64,000 nucleotides of DNA from Aporrectodea caliginosa (GCA_020284085.1 JACEVL010000461.1:62001-126000), one strand, 5' to 3'; shown: positions 41,901 through 43,886, counted from the first letter of the stretch. Notes: generated by a model not told the origin, from the letters alone. Numbers and translations: made by a program.

Positions 41901-43886
41901 AATTCATTTCAGCTTGTTCTGCTCACTGCGCGTTCGGATGCAATACTACGGGTGCCTACAAATGCGATAGATGTGACTCTGGATATGGATTGAATTCAGC
42001 TGGAGCATGTGAAGGTATTCATTTCAAGATTGTGATTTCTCGTGCAGTCCTACAATTTAGCCTAAGGGATTATTGAACCTTGTAATCTTTAATTTTATTC
42101 CAAGAAGCTAGCATTCTATTGTTTGATTTTAATTTGTTCTGCGCATTGCACGACTCTAAGTTGCAATTCAACAAATACGACCGCTGTTTATGTAACTCGT
42201 TTACAAATGCAAAAAAACTGCGTGAAAAACCACTGCAGCTCAAACAAACACTTTAGTAGCAAATGCAGCCACTGCAATTACTGAATTTCTTGACTTGTTC
42301 CGCTCCTATTTTAATTGGTCATAGAATAAAATTTAAATGTAGGTCCTAACTGATAGTGGTGTCATGTTTCAGTCAATGCAACTACGACTTCGCCTACGCT
42401 CCAAACAAGTATGTCCACCTTACAATTAATAGTTATTAGACAGTTTAATTTACATGATTTTGTTGCTTTTTGAACATGCTTATTTTCAATTCATTTAATA
42501 TTCTTTCGTTGCTAATTACTAATAATGTCGTCAAAACCCGTCTTTCCATTATCCATTGATCATTTCCCGGAGCATTTCTACATACTATGCTTCTTCCTTT
42601 GATGCTTCCACTGTTAACCCGTACAATATAGATCAATTCTCTTTATTTAGCGGCTGTTGGGAAATAACCGATTAATCGGCCGGAAATCGGTTAGGGCCGG
42701 ATTTTGCACTAATCGGTATTAATTGGAATCGGCGCATCCCAGGACTCCTGATCTAAATAACAAAACAAATAATATTTTTTGACCAAAAACAATTTCTTCT
42801 TTCATTAATACAAAAATAGTAGGTCTGTTTTGGCGACCTCCTACGGTAGTATTTAATCCTGAATATTGAAAATCCGTGGAAAATAATAAAATTGTGAGTC
42901 GACGCGTCATCAAAATGGCGGACAGTCTGGTTTTTTAGTAACAGGCAGTGCCTAAAACCAATAAAAGTGAACATTGCCGATTAATTGGATCGGAATCGGC
43001 GAAAAAGCAGGCCAAATAATCGGAATCGGAAATCGGCAAAAATACCAATCGGTCCTTCCCTAGCGTCTGTCAAAGCCCGAGCACACATCGCTGTCTAACT
43101 GATCTAAACTGGCGCATTAATATGTCCATTAAAGTAAGTAGACGTATTTGCAGTAATATGTTGGCAAACATTCGATCAATAACATAACATAACAAGGGTT
43201 TCAAGTGGTTCAGAAGACGTTTAGTCTGTGTTAAAACCACTGCAGTTAACCTGAAACATGATTAATAGCCCAATTTTCCTAGCTTCTTAAAAGCTGTGAT
43301 AGTGTCCACTGAGACAGTACTATCATCCAAACTATTCCACAAATCTACAACTCTTGCACTGAAGAATTACTGCCCTAATGTCCCTTTCGGTTTCTTGAAT
43401 GATTTATACCTATGTCCCCGAGTCGCCTTGTTTGGTGCTAATTCAAAAAACAATCCATCTATCATTTTTCTGTAGAATACTCTAGCTGTGTTTTTCGTGT
43501 TTTCAGCAACTCCGCTTGCGGTCGTGATTACGGTAGCCATACTGAGCACAGTACTGGGATTGATTAGTGTGGCTGGACTGACCCTGGGAGGCATCCTCCT
43601 CTTCACTCGCTTCTGCCCGCTGTTGGGTGCAGGCGGCGCTCTGAGAGCTGCCGCTCAACCAGTAGCTGAAGCCGCTCCGGGGATGTTCACGCGACCGTCA
43701 ATGTTCCCAGCTGCACCTCCGCGTCGATACTGGTATCCCTCTTACCTCAACGACATCGAGGCCGCTCGACCGCCCTATCCAATGGGTCGGCCAGCGGCAC
43801 CCTATCGCCCGGCTTTCACAGGGCCACAGACTGCCGCTCAAAGCGATATGCCTGTCGTAAGCAGTTACTTTCAAGTTGATTGGTAG
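1122..43886 (+). CDS. Gene 1: modular membrane mucin (STP/Cys-module/NIDO/AMOP/EGF/TM), 5' partial, multi-exon
   Basis: Gene-level entry; exons are listed separately. About 45 candidate coding exons lie on one strand and join in frame. The order is mucin stalk, six-Cys modules, mucin, modules, NIDO, AMOP-like, beta-rich segment, EGF-like run, modules, transmembrane helix, short cytoplasmic tail. NIDO plus AMOP plus EGF is the layout of the MUC4/sushi-nidogen family of cell-surface proteins, so a large heavily O- and N-glycosylated type I surface protein is inferred. No signal peptide exon is visible, and the first visible exon needs an upstream phase-1 exon, so the 5' end is outside the window. 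Phases agree across almost all junctions, which supports one gene. Splitting into two genes is possible but there is no internal leader or membrane exon before 43507. Confidence 0.75.
1251..1491 (-). mobile_element. tRNA-derived SINE (family A)
   Basis: Read on the minus strand it starts with a tRNA-like head with box B GGTTCGAATCC, and ends in a tail related to the 3' ends of the LINEs here (GCGCCTCTGAGTAGA... then TATAAC). The same family lies at 33006-33230 and 35025-35260. Its tail reaches the splice donor of the preceding exon. Confidence 0.8.
1780..2040. repeat. Fragments of SINE family D
   Basis: 1790-1870 matches in reverse the segment GAGACGG...CATATGCCGAGG seen at 51850-52150, and 1955-2035 matches its AACACTTCAT...CCAT tail in forward sense. 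Probably two rearranged fragments in the intron. Confidence 0.45.
2276..3523 (+). CDS. Gene 1 exon: large mucin domain, Thr/Ser/Ala/Pro repeats
   Basis: Acceptor TTTTTCTGCAG and donor GTATTT define 1248 nt (416 codons), phase 1 at both ends, fully open. The first half is built of degenerate short repeats such as APTTSFQTT and SAPTT; the second half is irregular but still Thr/Ser-rich with scattered Asn sequons. No cysteine occurs within the exon. This is the classic composition of a mucin O-glycosylation domain. Long opposite-strand and alternate-frame open readings here come from the repeat composition. Confidence 0.85.
3524..3934. other. Intron with pyrimidine-rich tract
   Basis: Intron between two mucin exons. 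3566-3620 is a CTCCTGCTC/CTTCCT-rich tract followed by ATC/AAC trinucleotide runs. No exon recognised. Confidence 0.6.
3935..4894 (+). CDS. Gene 1 exon: mucin tandem-repeat domain (36-bp units)
   Basis: Acceptor GTTAATAG and donor GTATGT bound 960 nt, phase 1 both ends, 320 codons. After a 70-residue Thr/Ser/Gly lead, about 19 copies of a 12-residue unit GPTTGSA(A/S)(A/S)TTA follow, from about 4186 to 4880, encoded by near-identical 36-bp repeats. The unit ends are degenerate as expected for a VNTR. The product is a rigid O-glycosylated stalk segment. Confidence 0.85.
4895..5315. other. Intron, short AAGGTAATG-like repeats
   Basis: 4940-5075 carries several loose copies of the motif AAGGTAATG. 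No coding exon seen. Confidence 0.4.
5316..5655. mobile_element. hAT-like MITE, C/G-run rich
   Basis: Ends are inverted copies of CAGTGTTTAATCTA (5316-5329 and 5642-5655). Flanks AAGAATGTT (5307-5315) and AAGAAAGTT (5656-5664) form a near-perfect target duplication. The interior has runs of C and G and no convincing coding region. Confidence 0.75.
6082..6186 (+). CDS. Gene 1 exon: 35-residue six-Cys module 1 (type A)
   Basis: Acceptor TTTCAG, donor GTATGT, 105 nt, phase 1-1. Cysteines follow C-x3-C-x4-C-x7-C-x2-C-x11-C, with the core [15 protein letters not shown]. The spacing recalls furin-like and VSP-type cysteine repeats, an inference from spacing only. The core holds an N-x-T sequon and the end carries N-A-T. 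Founder-like type A module also seen at 15185, 16021, 16584, 37330 and 37835. Confidence 0.85.
6283..6560 (-). mobile_element. LINE 3' fragment (CR1/L2-like reverse transcriptase C-terminus)
   Basis: The minus strand translates to a typical LINE C-terminal segment including [17 protein letters not shown], followed by a 3' tail GGCGCTATA. It is 5' truncated and sits in the intron between modules. Confidence 0.7.
6575..6655 (+). repeat. Residual type B module intron sequence
   Basis: The stretch with CATCCGCATAAGAATATTGTGGCGTTG matches intron sequence that precedes type B modules at 14215, 15355, 16195 and 37500 (longest quoted piece here is split: CATCCGCAT then GTGGCGTTG). No type B exon follows, suggesting one was lost. 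Confidence 0.5.
6715..6802. repeat. (ATG)n microsatellite
   Basis: About 29 uninterrupted ATG/GAT units. It abuts the 3' end of the minus-strand SINE that follows, consistent with a SINE tail expanded into a microsatellite. Confidence 0.95.
6803..7040 (-). mobile_element. tRNA-derived SINE (family C)
   Basis: On the minus strand it starts with a tRNA-like head (box B GTTCGATACC) at about 7020-6985 and continues through GGAAGCC... to a tail at 6803. Relatives lie at 47157-47397, 57662-57905 and 58815-58895. Confidence 0.7.
7143..7247 (+). CDS. Gene 1 exon: six-Cys module 2 (type C)
   Basis: Acceptor TTTCTTTCAG, donor GTAAGT, 105 nt, phase 1-1. Core [19 protein letters not shown] with all six cysteines. 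Its 3' intron resembles those of the type C modules at 38266 and 38514, which links the first and third arrays. Confidence 0.85.
7468..7572 (+). CDS. Gene 1 exon: six-Cys module 3 (type D)
   Basis: Acceptor GTTTCAG, donor GTAATT, 105 nt, phase 1-1. Six cysteines kept; core [19 protein letters not shown]. This module lacks the N-x-T sequon found after the third cysteine in most others. Confidence 0.85.
7573..8244. other. Intron, nothing recognised
   Basis: AT-rich intron. Short open frames lack domain or compositional support. Confidence 0.5.
8245..8349 (+). CDS. Gene 1 exon: six-Cys module 4 (type D)
   Basis: Acceptor GATTTTAG, donor GTATGA, 105 nt, phase 1-1. Core [19 protein letters not shown], six cysteines and N-V-T sequon. 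Confidence 0.85.
8350..8704. other. Intron, nothing recognised
   Basis: About 355 bp between modules 4 and 5. No repeat or exon recognised. Confidence 0.5.
8705..8809 (+). CDS. Gene 1 exon: six-Cys module 5 (type E)
   Basis: Acceptor CTTATCCAG, donor GTATGT, 105 nt, phase 1-1. Core [18 protein letters not shown]; two N-x-T sequons. Confidence 0.85.
9015..9119 (+). CDS. Gene 1 exon: six-Cys module 6 (type F)
   Basis: Acceptor CATTTCAG, donor GTATTC, 105 nt, phase 1-1. Core [19 protein letters not shown]. The downstream intron start (GTATTCATTTCAA) matches those of modules at 40390, 41020 and 41913. Confidence 0.85.
9205..9262 (+). pseudogene. Degenerate module relic
   Basis: TTTGATTTCAATTTATTCTG then CGAATTGCACGACG resembles the start of a module exon but lacks an acceptor AG and the rest of the module. 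The same degenerate start recurs at about 39790, 40650, 41215 and 42125. Confidence 0.6.
9683..11225 (+). pseudogene. Gene 1 mucin exon, interrupted by MITE and frameshifts
   Basis: Acceptor CCCTACTAG and donor GTACAA bound a Thr/Ser/Pro-rich region that starts and ends in phase 1 but is not open throughout. It holds about nine copies of a 63-nt unit ([21 protein letters not shown]) from about 10465 to 11075. A MITE interrupts it at 9912-10090, with a shift between the frames read on either side. A 23-nt shortfall at 10676-10700 creates a stop, and 5-nt and 1-nt deletions occur near 10953 and 11012. The final Pro/Thr part (11085-11225) is in a different frame from 10207. Either the exon is dead and skipped, or some indels are assembly errors in the repeats. 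Confidence 0.6.
9912..10090. mobile_element. MITE with CATGGGCGTA termini
   Basis: Short inverted ends CATGGGCGTA and ATACGCCCAT. A perfect 9-bp direct repeat ATCCAAACG flanks it (9903-9911 and 10091-10099). 179 bp, noncoding, inserted in the mucin exon. Confidence 0.8.
11226..12697. other. Intron, mostly unrecognised
   Basis: No exon recognised. 12587-12645 resembles 21839-21890 (both contain GTGCATTAGA and ATAGAAGTT), a small dispersed repeat. Confidence 0.4.
12698..12823 (+). CDS. Gene 1 exon: short Thr/Ser/Pro stalk
   Basis: Strong acceptor TTCTACTTCTGCTGCAG and donor GTGAGT give 126 nt, phase 1-1, 42 residues rich in Thr, Ala, Ser and Pro without cysteine. It continues the second mucin block. 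Confidence 0.65.
12824..14364. other. Intron, mostly unrecognised
   Basis: A Pro/Thr-like stretch at 13498-13560 before GTTAGT could be an old stalk exon, but its only acceptor gives the wrong phase. 14205-14340 is the conserved type B module intron. Nothing else seen. Confidence 0.4.
14365..14469 (+). CDS. Gene 1 exon: six-Cys module 7 (type B)
   Basis: Acceptor TTTCTTTTCAG, donor GTATGT, 105 nt, phase 1-1. Core [19 protein letters not shown]. Almost identical to module 9 at 15510. Confidence 0.85.
14512..14770 (+). mobile_element. tRNA-Arg-like SINE (family B)
   Basis: Head GATAGCGCATTGGATAACAC resembles a tRNA-Arg 5' half including box A; a degenerate box B region follows. The body ends AATAAATATTATTATT, i.e. 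a microsatellite tail. Other copies: 15654, 35610, 40090, 47493, 55815. Confidence 0.8.
14935..15110. repeat. (ATT)n and (TAG)n microsatellites
   Basis: 14935-14980 is ATT repeats; 14988-15100 is broken TAG/AGT repeats. Confidence 0.9.
15185..15289 (+). CDS. Gene 1 exon: six-Cys module 8 (type A)
   Basis: Acceptor AAATTTCAG, donor GTATGT, 105 nt, phase 1-1. Core [18 protein letters not shown]; near-identical to module 10 at 16021. Confidence 0.85.
15510..15614 (+). CDS. Gene 1 exon: six-Cys module 9 (type B)
   Basis: Acceptor TTTCTTTACAG, donor GTATGT, 105 nt, phase 1-1. Core [19 protein letters not shown]. Part of a duplicated two-exon block with modules 7 and 8. Confidence 0.85.
15654..15940 (+). 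mobile_element. tRNA-Arg-like SINE (family B), duplicated with host intron
   Basis: Nearly identical to 14512-14770, including the variant CATCGAGAGCGAG not seen in the other copies, and the same flanks. It was copied with the surrounding block rather than inserted independently. Ends in an (ATT)n tail. Confidence 0.8.
16021..16125 (+). CDS. Gene 1 exon: six-Cys module 10 (type A)
   Basis: Acceptor TTTCAATTTCAG, donor GTATGT, 105 nt, phase 1-1. Core [19 protein letters not shown]. Confidence 0.85.
16363..16464 (+). pseudogene. Dead six-Cys module (type B)
   Basis: The 3' two thirds match type B modules up to the donor GACG/GTATGT. At the 5' end the acceptor CAG is replaced by CAA, the first two cysteines are lost (GTTCTAGTTAGC), and one extra base in TGTAACTGTCACTGG shifts the frame. 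It cannot be spliced or translated as a module. Confidence 0.8.
16584..16688 (+). CDS. Gene 1 exon: six-Cys module 11 (type A)
   Basis: Acceptor AAATTTCAG, donor GTATGT, 105 nt, phase 1-1. Core [19 protein letters not shown]. Confidence 0.85.
16866..16945 (+). pseudogene. Module relic, 5' part only
   Basis: TTTTGTCAG followed by CCTGTTCTTCGAATTGCTG matches a module start, then similarity decays. No donor or later cysteines. Confidence 0.45.
17153..17260 (+). CDS. Gene 1 exon: six-Cys module 12 (36 residues)
   Basis: Acceptor TAATTTCAG, donor GTATGT, 108 nt, phase 1-1. Core [20 protein letters not shown]; one extra codon before the donor. The asparagine of the usual sequon is Gly here. Last module before the NIDO domain; its final C joins GT of 21260 to give Arg. 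Confidence 0.85.
17261..17805. other. Intron, nothing recognised
   Basis: First part of a 4-kb intron. No exon seen. Confidence 0.5.
17806..18545 (-). mobile_element. LINE fragment, CR1/L2-like reverse transcriptase C-terminus
   Basis: The minus strand encodes a 237-residue open frame starting at [16 protein letters not shown] and containing [18 protein letters not shown], typical of the C-terminal part of LINE reverse transcriptases. Overlapping frames carry [14 protein letters not shown], so the copy has frameshifts. It is 5' truncated and the 3' tail (GCGCTATATAAATT) lies at about 17825. Confidence 0.85.
18546..21259. other. Long intron, no exon recognised
   Basis: AT-rich. 20465-20545 has about five clustered copies of GCCGTGAAT. 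No coding exon or clear transposon boundaries. Confidence 0.45.
21260..21390 (+). CDS. Gene 1 exon: NIDO domain, first part
   Basis: Acceptor TTTATTTAG, donor GTAAGT, 131 nt, phase 1 in and phase 0 out. The text CPYGQ...[12 protein letters not shown]...FCFGNKKF matches the start of NIDO domains (LFPYG, DDG, F.FFG..Y). Continues directly into 22634. Confidence 0.8.
21755..22040. repeat. Degenerate tandem repeats, AAGGTGTGGTATCCC type
   Basis: About seven irregular copies of a 28-34 bp unit containing AAGGTGTG(G/A)TATCCC between the first two NIDO exons. Confidence 0.6.
22634..23014 (+). CDS. Gene 1 exon: NIDO domain, central part
   Basis: Acceptor TTGTTGCAG, donor GTAAGC, 381 nt, phase 0-0, 127 codons. 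Hallmarks of [35 protein letters not shown], and [20 protein letters not shown] domains are found in nidogen, alpha-tectorin and MUC4-type proteins. Confidence 0.92.
23057..23234. repeat. 91-bp tandem duplication
   Basis: Two adjacent copies beginning GTTTCA(A/G)AGCTAAAGCAGTA at 23057 and 23148, about 90% alike, in the NIDO intron. Confidence 0.85.
23592..23790 (+). mobile_element. tRNA-derived SINE (family D)
   Basis: tRNA-like head GATAGCGTAGTGGTTAGCGT, then body with CAGAAATTTGCTTCGAG and GAGACGGCGAGG, as at 28123-28320 and 51850-52150. Confidence 0.7.
23866..23976. repeat. (TATAT)n / (ATTAT)n microsatellite
   Basis: AT dinucleotides followed by about 18 copies of the pentamer ATATT, ending 40 bp before the third NIDO exon. 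Confidence 0.95.
24019..24223 (+). CDS. Gene 1 exon: NIDO domain, C-terminal part
   Basis: Acceptor GACTTTCAG at 24018, donor GTGAGA, 205 nt, phase 0 in, phase 1 out. [20 protein letters not shown] is the conserved NIDO C-terminal strand, followed by CQGFQAGNC. The 24018 acceptor is preferred to 24036 because it keeps the usual FQMVLVSD. Confidence 0.85.
24430..24680 (-). mobile_element. LINE 3' fragment (same family as 30999-31290)
   Basis: Minus strand encodes a broken [15 protein letters not shown] C-terminus and the 3' tail AGAGGCGC...GGCGCTATAAA. 5' truncated. Confidence 0.65.
24790..25037 (-). mobile_element. tRNA-Ser/Leu-like SINE (family E)
   Basis: The minus strand starts CCTGAGTGGCCGAGTGGCTT (box A as in type II tRNAs), box B GGTTCGATTCC, then a non-tRNA body ending in a GTCGTTAAGCCC tail. 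The long body after the head argues against a real tRNA gene. Confidence 0.7.
25139..25376 (+). CDS. Gene 1 exon: AMOP-like segment
   Basis: Acceptor GTTGAAAG, donor GTGAAC, 238 nt, phase 1 in, phase 2 out. After WILPVSGPQ comes [10 protein letters not shown]...[10 protein letters not shown], matching the C-x-x-W and LPPC signature of AMOP domains, which follow NIDO in MUC4-type proteins. The later AMOP cysteines are not evident, so the domain is reduced or split. Confidence 0.7.
25787..25827 (+). CDS. Gene 1 candidate mini-exon (41 nt)
   Basis: Needed to link the phase-2 donor at 25376 to the phase-1 acceptor at 26211. Acceptor ACGGCTCTTTAG and donor GTTTTG give exactly phase 2 in and phase 1 out, adding about 14 residues ([13 protein letters not shown]). 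Supported by phase logic only. Confidence 0.45.
26211..26427 (+). CDS. Gene 1 exon: beta-rich extracellular segment
   Basis: Acceptor ATGCTTACAG, donor GTATGC, 217 nt, phase 1 in, phase 2 out. It holds [20 protein letters not shown] and many N-x-S/T sequons, no cysteine. It occupies the place between AMOP and EGF where MUC4-like proteins have a VWD domain, but no VWD GDP motif is seen. Confidence 0.7.
26428..27916. other. Intron with transposon remnants
   Basis: 26881-27130 starts with (CAAT)n and an AT-rich tail like a minus-strand LINE end. 27483-27690 reads [17 protein letters not shown] in one frame and resembles an unidentified transposon end. No exon recognised. Confidence 0.4.
27917..28089 (+). 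CDS. Gene 1 exon: end of beta segment and start of EGF-like
   Basis: Acceptor CTTCTATAG, donor GTAATT, 173 nt, phase 2 in, phase 1 out. [18 protein letters not shown] followed by [13 protein letters not shown] matches the strand-plus-EGF junction seen after the VWD/beta region of MUC4-like proteins. Confidence 0.85.
28123..28320 (+). mobile_element. tRNA-derived SINE (family D)
   Basis: tRNA-like head with GATAGTCTAATGGTTAGAGT and box B GGTTCGAAACTCC, then CAGAAATTTGTTTCGAG and GAGACGGCGAG. Confidence 0.75.
28445..28612 (+). mobile_element. LINE 3' UTR with (GATT)n tail
   Basis: GGTGTCCCTACTTAGCGGG then GATCTTTGATC, ending in ATAAACGATTGATTGATTG. Same 3' UTR as 59760-59895 and 63560-63750. 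Confidence 0.7.
29012..29149 (+). CDS. Gene 1 exon: EGF-like
   Basis: Acceptor TTACTTTCCAG, donor GTAAGT, 138 nt, phase 1-1. [16 protein letters not shown]... with eight cysteines and [13 protein letters not shown]. Completes the EGF begun at 27917 and adds another. Confidence 0.85.
29150..29576. other. Intron, nothing recognised
   Basis: AT-rich intron between EGF exons. Confidence 0.5.
29577..29708 (+). CDS. Gene 1 exon: calcium-binding EGF
   Basis: Acceptor CGTTATAG, donor GTAATC, 132 nt, phase 1-1. DIDECNET...[12 protein letters not shown] is a full cbEGF signature with the DIDE calcium ligands and the D/Y hydroxylation-type motif. Confidence 0.92.
29709..30138. other. Intron, nothing recognised
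   Basis: AT-rich intron between EGF exons. Confidence 0.5.
30139..30258 (+). CDS. Gene 1 exon: calcium-binding EGF
   Basis: Acceptor TTATTTTCAG, donor GTGAGC, 120 nt, phase 1-1. DIDECALR...[16 protein letters not shown]. Confidence 0.92.
30283..30385 (-). repeat. LINE 3' tail fragment
   Basis: (ATTC)n followed by TTTATATAGCGTCCCTTCAA and GCGCTCCC, the inverted 3' end of the local LINE family. Confidence 0.6.
30823..30924 (+). CDS. Gene 1 exon: short Cys-rich, atypical EGF
   Basis: Acceptor TTCTTTTAAG, donor GTAAGA, 102 nt, phase 1-1. [18 protein letters not shown] has seven cysteines in 34 codons, an EGF-like ending but a compressed N-terminal half. Confidence 0.8.
30999..31290 (-). mobile_element. 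LINE 3' fragment
   Basis: Minus strand encodes [19 protein letters not shown], a LINE reverse transcriptase C-terminus, then EWRYINV and the 3' tail with GTAATCGTAATCG. 5' truncated. Confidence 0.8.
31795..31920 (+). CDS. Gene 1 exon: calcium-binding EGF
   Basis: Acceptor GTTTGGCAG, donor GTTAGT, 126 nt, phase 1-1. DINECQTT...[16 protein letters not shown], complete cbEGF. Confidence 0.92.
31921..32326. other. Intron, nothing recognised
   Basis: AT-rich intron ending in a T-rich tract before the next acceptor. Confidence 0.5.
32327..32578 (+). CDS. Gene 1 exon: laminin/MEGF-type EGF plus cbEGF
   Basis: Acceptor TTCCAAATAG, donor GTAAGT, 252 nt, phase 1-1. [18 protein letters not shown] is a laminin/MEGF-type EGF; it runs into [12 protein letters not shown]...[12 protein letters not shown], a cbEGF, so two domains share one exon. 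This exon differs from the one-domain-per-exon rule around it. Confidence 0.92.
33006..33230 (+). mobile_element. tRNA-derived SINE (family A)
   Basis: GGGGCGCGGTGGTGTAGGG head and box B GGTTCGAATGC, then CCGCGTAGGGACCTTGAGC. Rearranged 3' half. Confidence 0.75.
33639..33800 (+). CDS. Gene 1 exon: EGF-like
   Basis: Acceptor GTTTCTAG, donor GTACGG, 162 nt, phase 1-1. [20 protein letters not shown] then [12 protein letters not shown], a canonical EGF with a longer N-terminal loop. Confidence 0.9.
   Translation, partial: YWIPAFTTKLTNNWCSHRTSKDVKMLDDALMDLLMKATIPVTALQGTLERVAR
34150..34290 (-). mobile_element. Possible tRNA-derived SINE
   Basis: Minus strand has GGTGCTCTAATCGGTTAGCG and GGGTTCAAGC, a tRNA-like head, followed by a non-tRNA body. 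No second copy in the window, so the call is weak. Confidence 0.4.
34573..34686 (+). CDS. Gene 1 exon: calcium-binding EGF
   Basis: Acceptor TTTCATTGCAG, donor GTGAGT, 114 nt, phase 1-1. [19 protein letters not shown] then [14 protein letters not shown]. Last EGF of the run. Confidence 0.92.
34935..35330 (-). mobile_element. LINE 3' end interrupted by a SINE
   Basis: 34940-35020 and 35260-35330 are contiguous in the related copy at 60440-60590; here a plus-strand SINE A (35025-35260) is inserted, ending in (CATA)n. A nested insertion. Confidence 0.75.
35025..35260 (+). mobile_element. tRNA-derived SINE (family A), full length
   Basis: Best preserved copy: head GGGCGCGGTGGTGTAGGAGT, box B GGTTCAAATCC, CCGCCGCGTAGGGACCCTGG body, 3' part GCGCCTCTGAGTAGAAATC matching the local LINE tail, then (CATA)n. 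Confidence 0.85.
35610..35865 (+). mobile_element. tRNA-Arg-like SINE (family B)
   Basis: GATAGCGCATTGGATAACAC head and AATAAAGAATATTATTATT tail. Confidence 0.8.
36021..36047 (+). CDS. Gene 1 exon: 9-codon stalk linker
   Basis: Acceptor TATGTTTTACAG, donor GTATGA, 27 nt, phase 1-1, reading N-ITQTTAQE. Similar in type to the stalk exon at 42373. Joins the EGF run to the third module array. Confidence 0.6.
36097..36780 (+). mobile_element. LINE fragment, RTE/craniofacial-type RT C-terminus
   Basis: A 218-residue open frame with [44 protein letters not shown] and [11 protein letters not shown], the C-terminal signature of a widespread non-LTR retrotransposon class. It ends in AAGAAGAAG. It lacks the catalytic part and lies within the intron, so it is not a host gene. 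Confidence 0.85.
36815..37285 (-). mobile_element. LINE fragment, CR1/L2-like
   Basis: Minus strand reads [34 protein letters not shown] and [19 protein letters not shown] in two frames. 5' truncated, frameshifted, abutting an unrelated LINE in the opposite orientation. Confidence 0.85.
37330..37434 (+). CDS. Gene 1: six-Cys module 13 (type A), donor site lost
   Basis: Acceptor CATTTCAG and a fully open six-Cys module ([19 protein letters not shown]). The donor position reads CTATGT where all sister modules have GTATGT. Normal splicing out is therefore unlikely; as a symmetric exon it can be skipped without a frameshift. Could be functional via the GTATTG four bases on, which would shift the frame. 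Confidence 0.6.
37614..37718 (+). CDS. Gene 1 exon: six-Cys module 14 (type B)
   Basis: Acceptor TTTCTTTTCAG, donor GTATGT, 105 nt, phase 1-1. Core [19 protein letters not shown]. Confidence 0.85.
37835..37939 (+). CDS. Gene 1 exon: six-Cys module 15 (type A)
   Basis: Acceptor AAATTTCAG, donor GTATGT, 105 nt, phase 1-1. Core [19 protein letters not shown]. Confidence 0.85.
38266..38370 (+). CDS. Gene 1 exon: six-Cys module 16 (type C)
   Basis: Acceptor TTTATTTCAG, donor GTAAGT, 105 nt, phase 1-1. Core [20 protein letters not shown]. First of three near-identical module-plus-intron copies spaced 248 bp. Confidence 0.85.
38514..38618 (+). CDS. Gene 1 exon: six-Cys module 17 (type C)
   Basis: Acceptor TTTCTTTCAG, donor GTAAGT, 105 nt, phase 1-1. 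Core [19 protein letters not shown]. Confidence 0.85.
39128..39293. mobile_element. hAT-like MITE with perfect 8-bp duplication
   Basis: Inverted ends CGGTGGCGGCGCCAG and CTGGCGCCTCCACTG; target duplication CTTGTTTT at 39120-39127 and 39294-39301. 166 bp. Confidence 0.85.
39400..39430. repeat. Perfect 31-bp palindrome
   Basis: Arms GCATTTAACGCGTTA and TAACGCGTTAAATGC are exact reverse complements around one A. Further imperfect pairing extends to GGACT...GAGTCC. Confidence 0.95.
39499..39603 (+). CDS. Gene 1 exon: six-Cys module 18 (type C)
   Basis: Acceptor TTTCTTTAAG (AAG instead of the CAG of sisters), donor GTAAGT, 105 nt, phase 1-1. Core [19 protein letters not shown]. Confidence 0.8.
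39776..39943 (+). pseudogene. Chimeric module relic
   Basis: Open but lacking an acceptor AG before CTTTGATTTTAATTG. Reads [20 protein letters not shown] then a second partial module [12 protein letters not shown]...MCGR. It looks like two modules fused by an internal deletion. Confidence 0.6.
40090..40348 (+). mobile_element. tRNA-Arg-like SINE (family B)
   Basis: GGTAGCGCATTGGATAACAC head, AATAAAGAAAAGATTATTATT tail. Confidence 0.8.
40390..40494 (+). CDS. Gene 1 exon: six-Cys module 19 (type F)
   Basis: Acceptor CATTTCAG, donor GTATTC, 105 nt, phase 1-1. Core [19 protein letters not shown]. Confidence 0.85.
40583..40815 (+). pseudogene. Chimeric module relics
   Basis: CAAGAGCTTGTTCCGCACAC begins a module that breaks at GCTGCGAAG, then joins the CTAGCCTTCTATTG relic start seen elsewhere, and ends TTGGCC/GTATGT like an old donor. 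Several stops interrupt it. Confidence 0.65.
41020..41121 (+). CDS. Gene 1 exon: six-Cys module 20 (type F, 34 residues)
   Basis: Acceptor CATTTCAG, donor GTATTC, 102 nt, phase 1-1. Core [21 protein letters not shown]: one codon shorter than other modules between the second and third Cys. Confidence 0.85.
41200..41312 (+). pseudogene. Module relic
   Basis: CTAGCCTTCTATTGTTTGG start, then TTCTGCGAATTGCAACGCAA and TACAAATACGACCGC, an internally deleted module with no acceptor. Confidence 0.55.
41427..41911 (+). repeat. 97-bp minisatellite carrying a 3' splice site
   Basis: Five near-identical 97-bp copies. Each holds TTGTTTACTTTGCA (twice) and ends TTTTAATTCATTTCAG, the same polypyrimidine tract and AG as the true acceptor of module 21. 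AG ends fall at 41524, 41621, 41718, 41815 and, for the true site, 41912. Decoy use would read 15 codons to TGA. Confidence 0.93.
41913..42014 (+). CDS. Gene 1 exon: six-Cys module 21 (type F, 34 residues)
   Basis: Acceptor CATTTCAG, donor GTATTC, 102 nt, phase 1-1. Core [21 protein letters not shown]. Shares the one-codon deletion with module 20, so the two are sisters. Last module before the stalk. Confidence 0.85.
42103..42270 (+). pseudogene. Module relic
   Basis: CTAGCATTCTATTGTTTG start and CTGCGCATTGCACGACTC then a heavily deleted module body. No splice sites. Confidence 0.55.
42373..42408 (+). CDS. Gene 1 exon: 12-codon Thr-rich stalk
   Basis: Acceptor CATGTTTCAG, donor GTATGT, 36 nt, phase 1-1, reading [12 protein letters not shown]. 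Juxtamembrane stalk just before the transmembrane exon. Confidence 0.7.
42658..43062. mobile_element. hAT-like element, ACCGATT-rich ends
   Basis: Ends (T)GGGAAATAACCGATTA and the inverse TTGGTATTTTTGCCGATT...; flanks GCGGCTGT (42650-42657) and GCGTCTGT (43063-43070) differ at one base. Same family as 61212-61646. Confidence 0.65.
43190..43490 (-). mobile_element. LINE 3' end, L2/CR1-like
   Basis: Minus strand reads [17 protein letters not shown], then in another frame [19 protein letters not shown] and [10 protein letters not shown], the classic C-terminus of L2/CR1 reverse transcriptases. It ends within about 20 bp of the acceptor of the membrane exon. Confidence 0.8.
43507..43886 (+). CDS. 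Gene 1 exon: transmembrane helix and cytoplasmic tail
   Basis: Acceptor GTGTTTTCAG, phase 1 in. [20 protein letters not shown] through GGILLF is a 27-residue hydrophobic helix, followed by a Pro/Tyr/Arg-rich tail with [19 protein letters not shown]. Two ends are possible: reading through to the TAG at 43884-43886, or splicing at CCTGTC/GTAAGC (43861, phase 0) to a further exon, as gene 2 does. Candidate downstream acceptors with phase 0 are at 45287 (TTCTGTTTTCAG) and 45647; neither is decisive. This anchors the protein with the modules outside the cell. Confidence 0.85.

Noticed and set aside
41427..41911. CRISPR-like array
   Set aside because: A direct 97-bp tandem repeat without spacers, in an animal intron.
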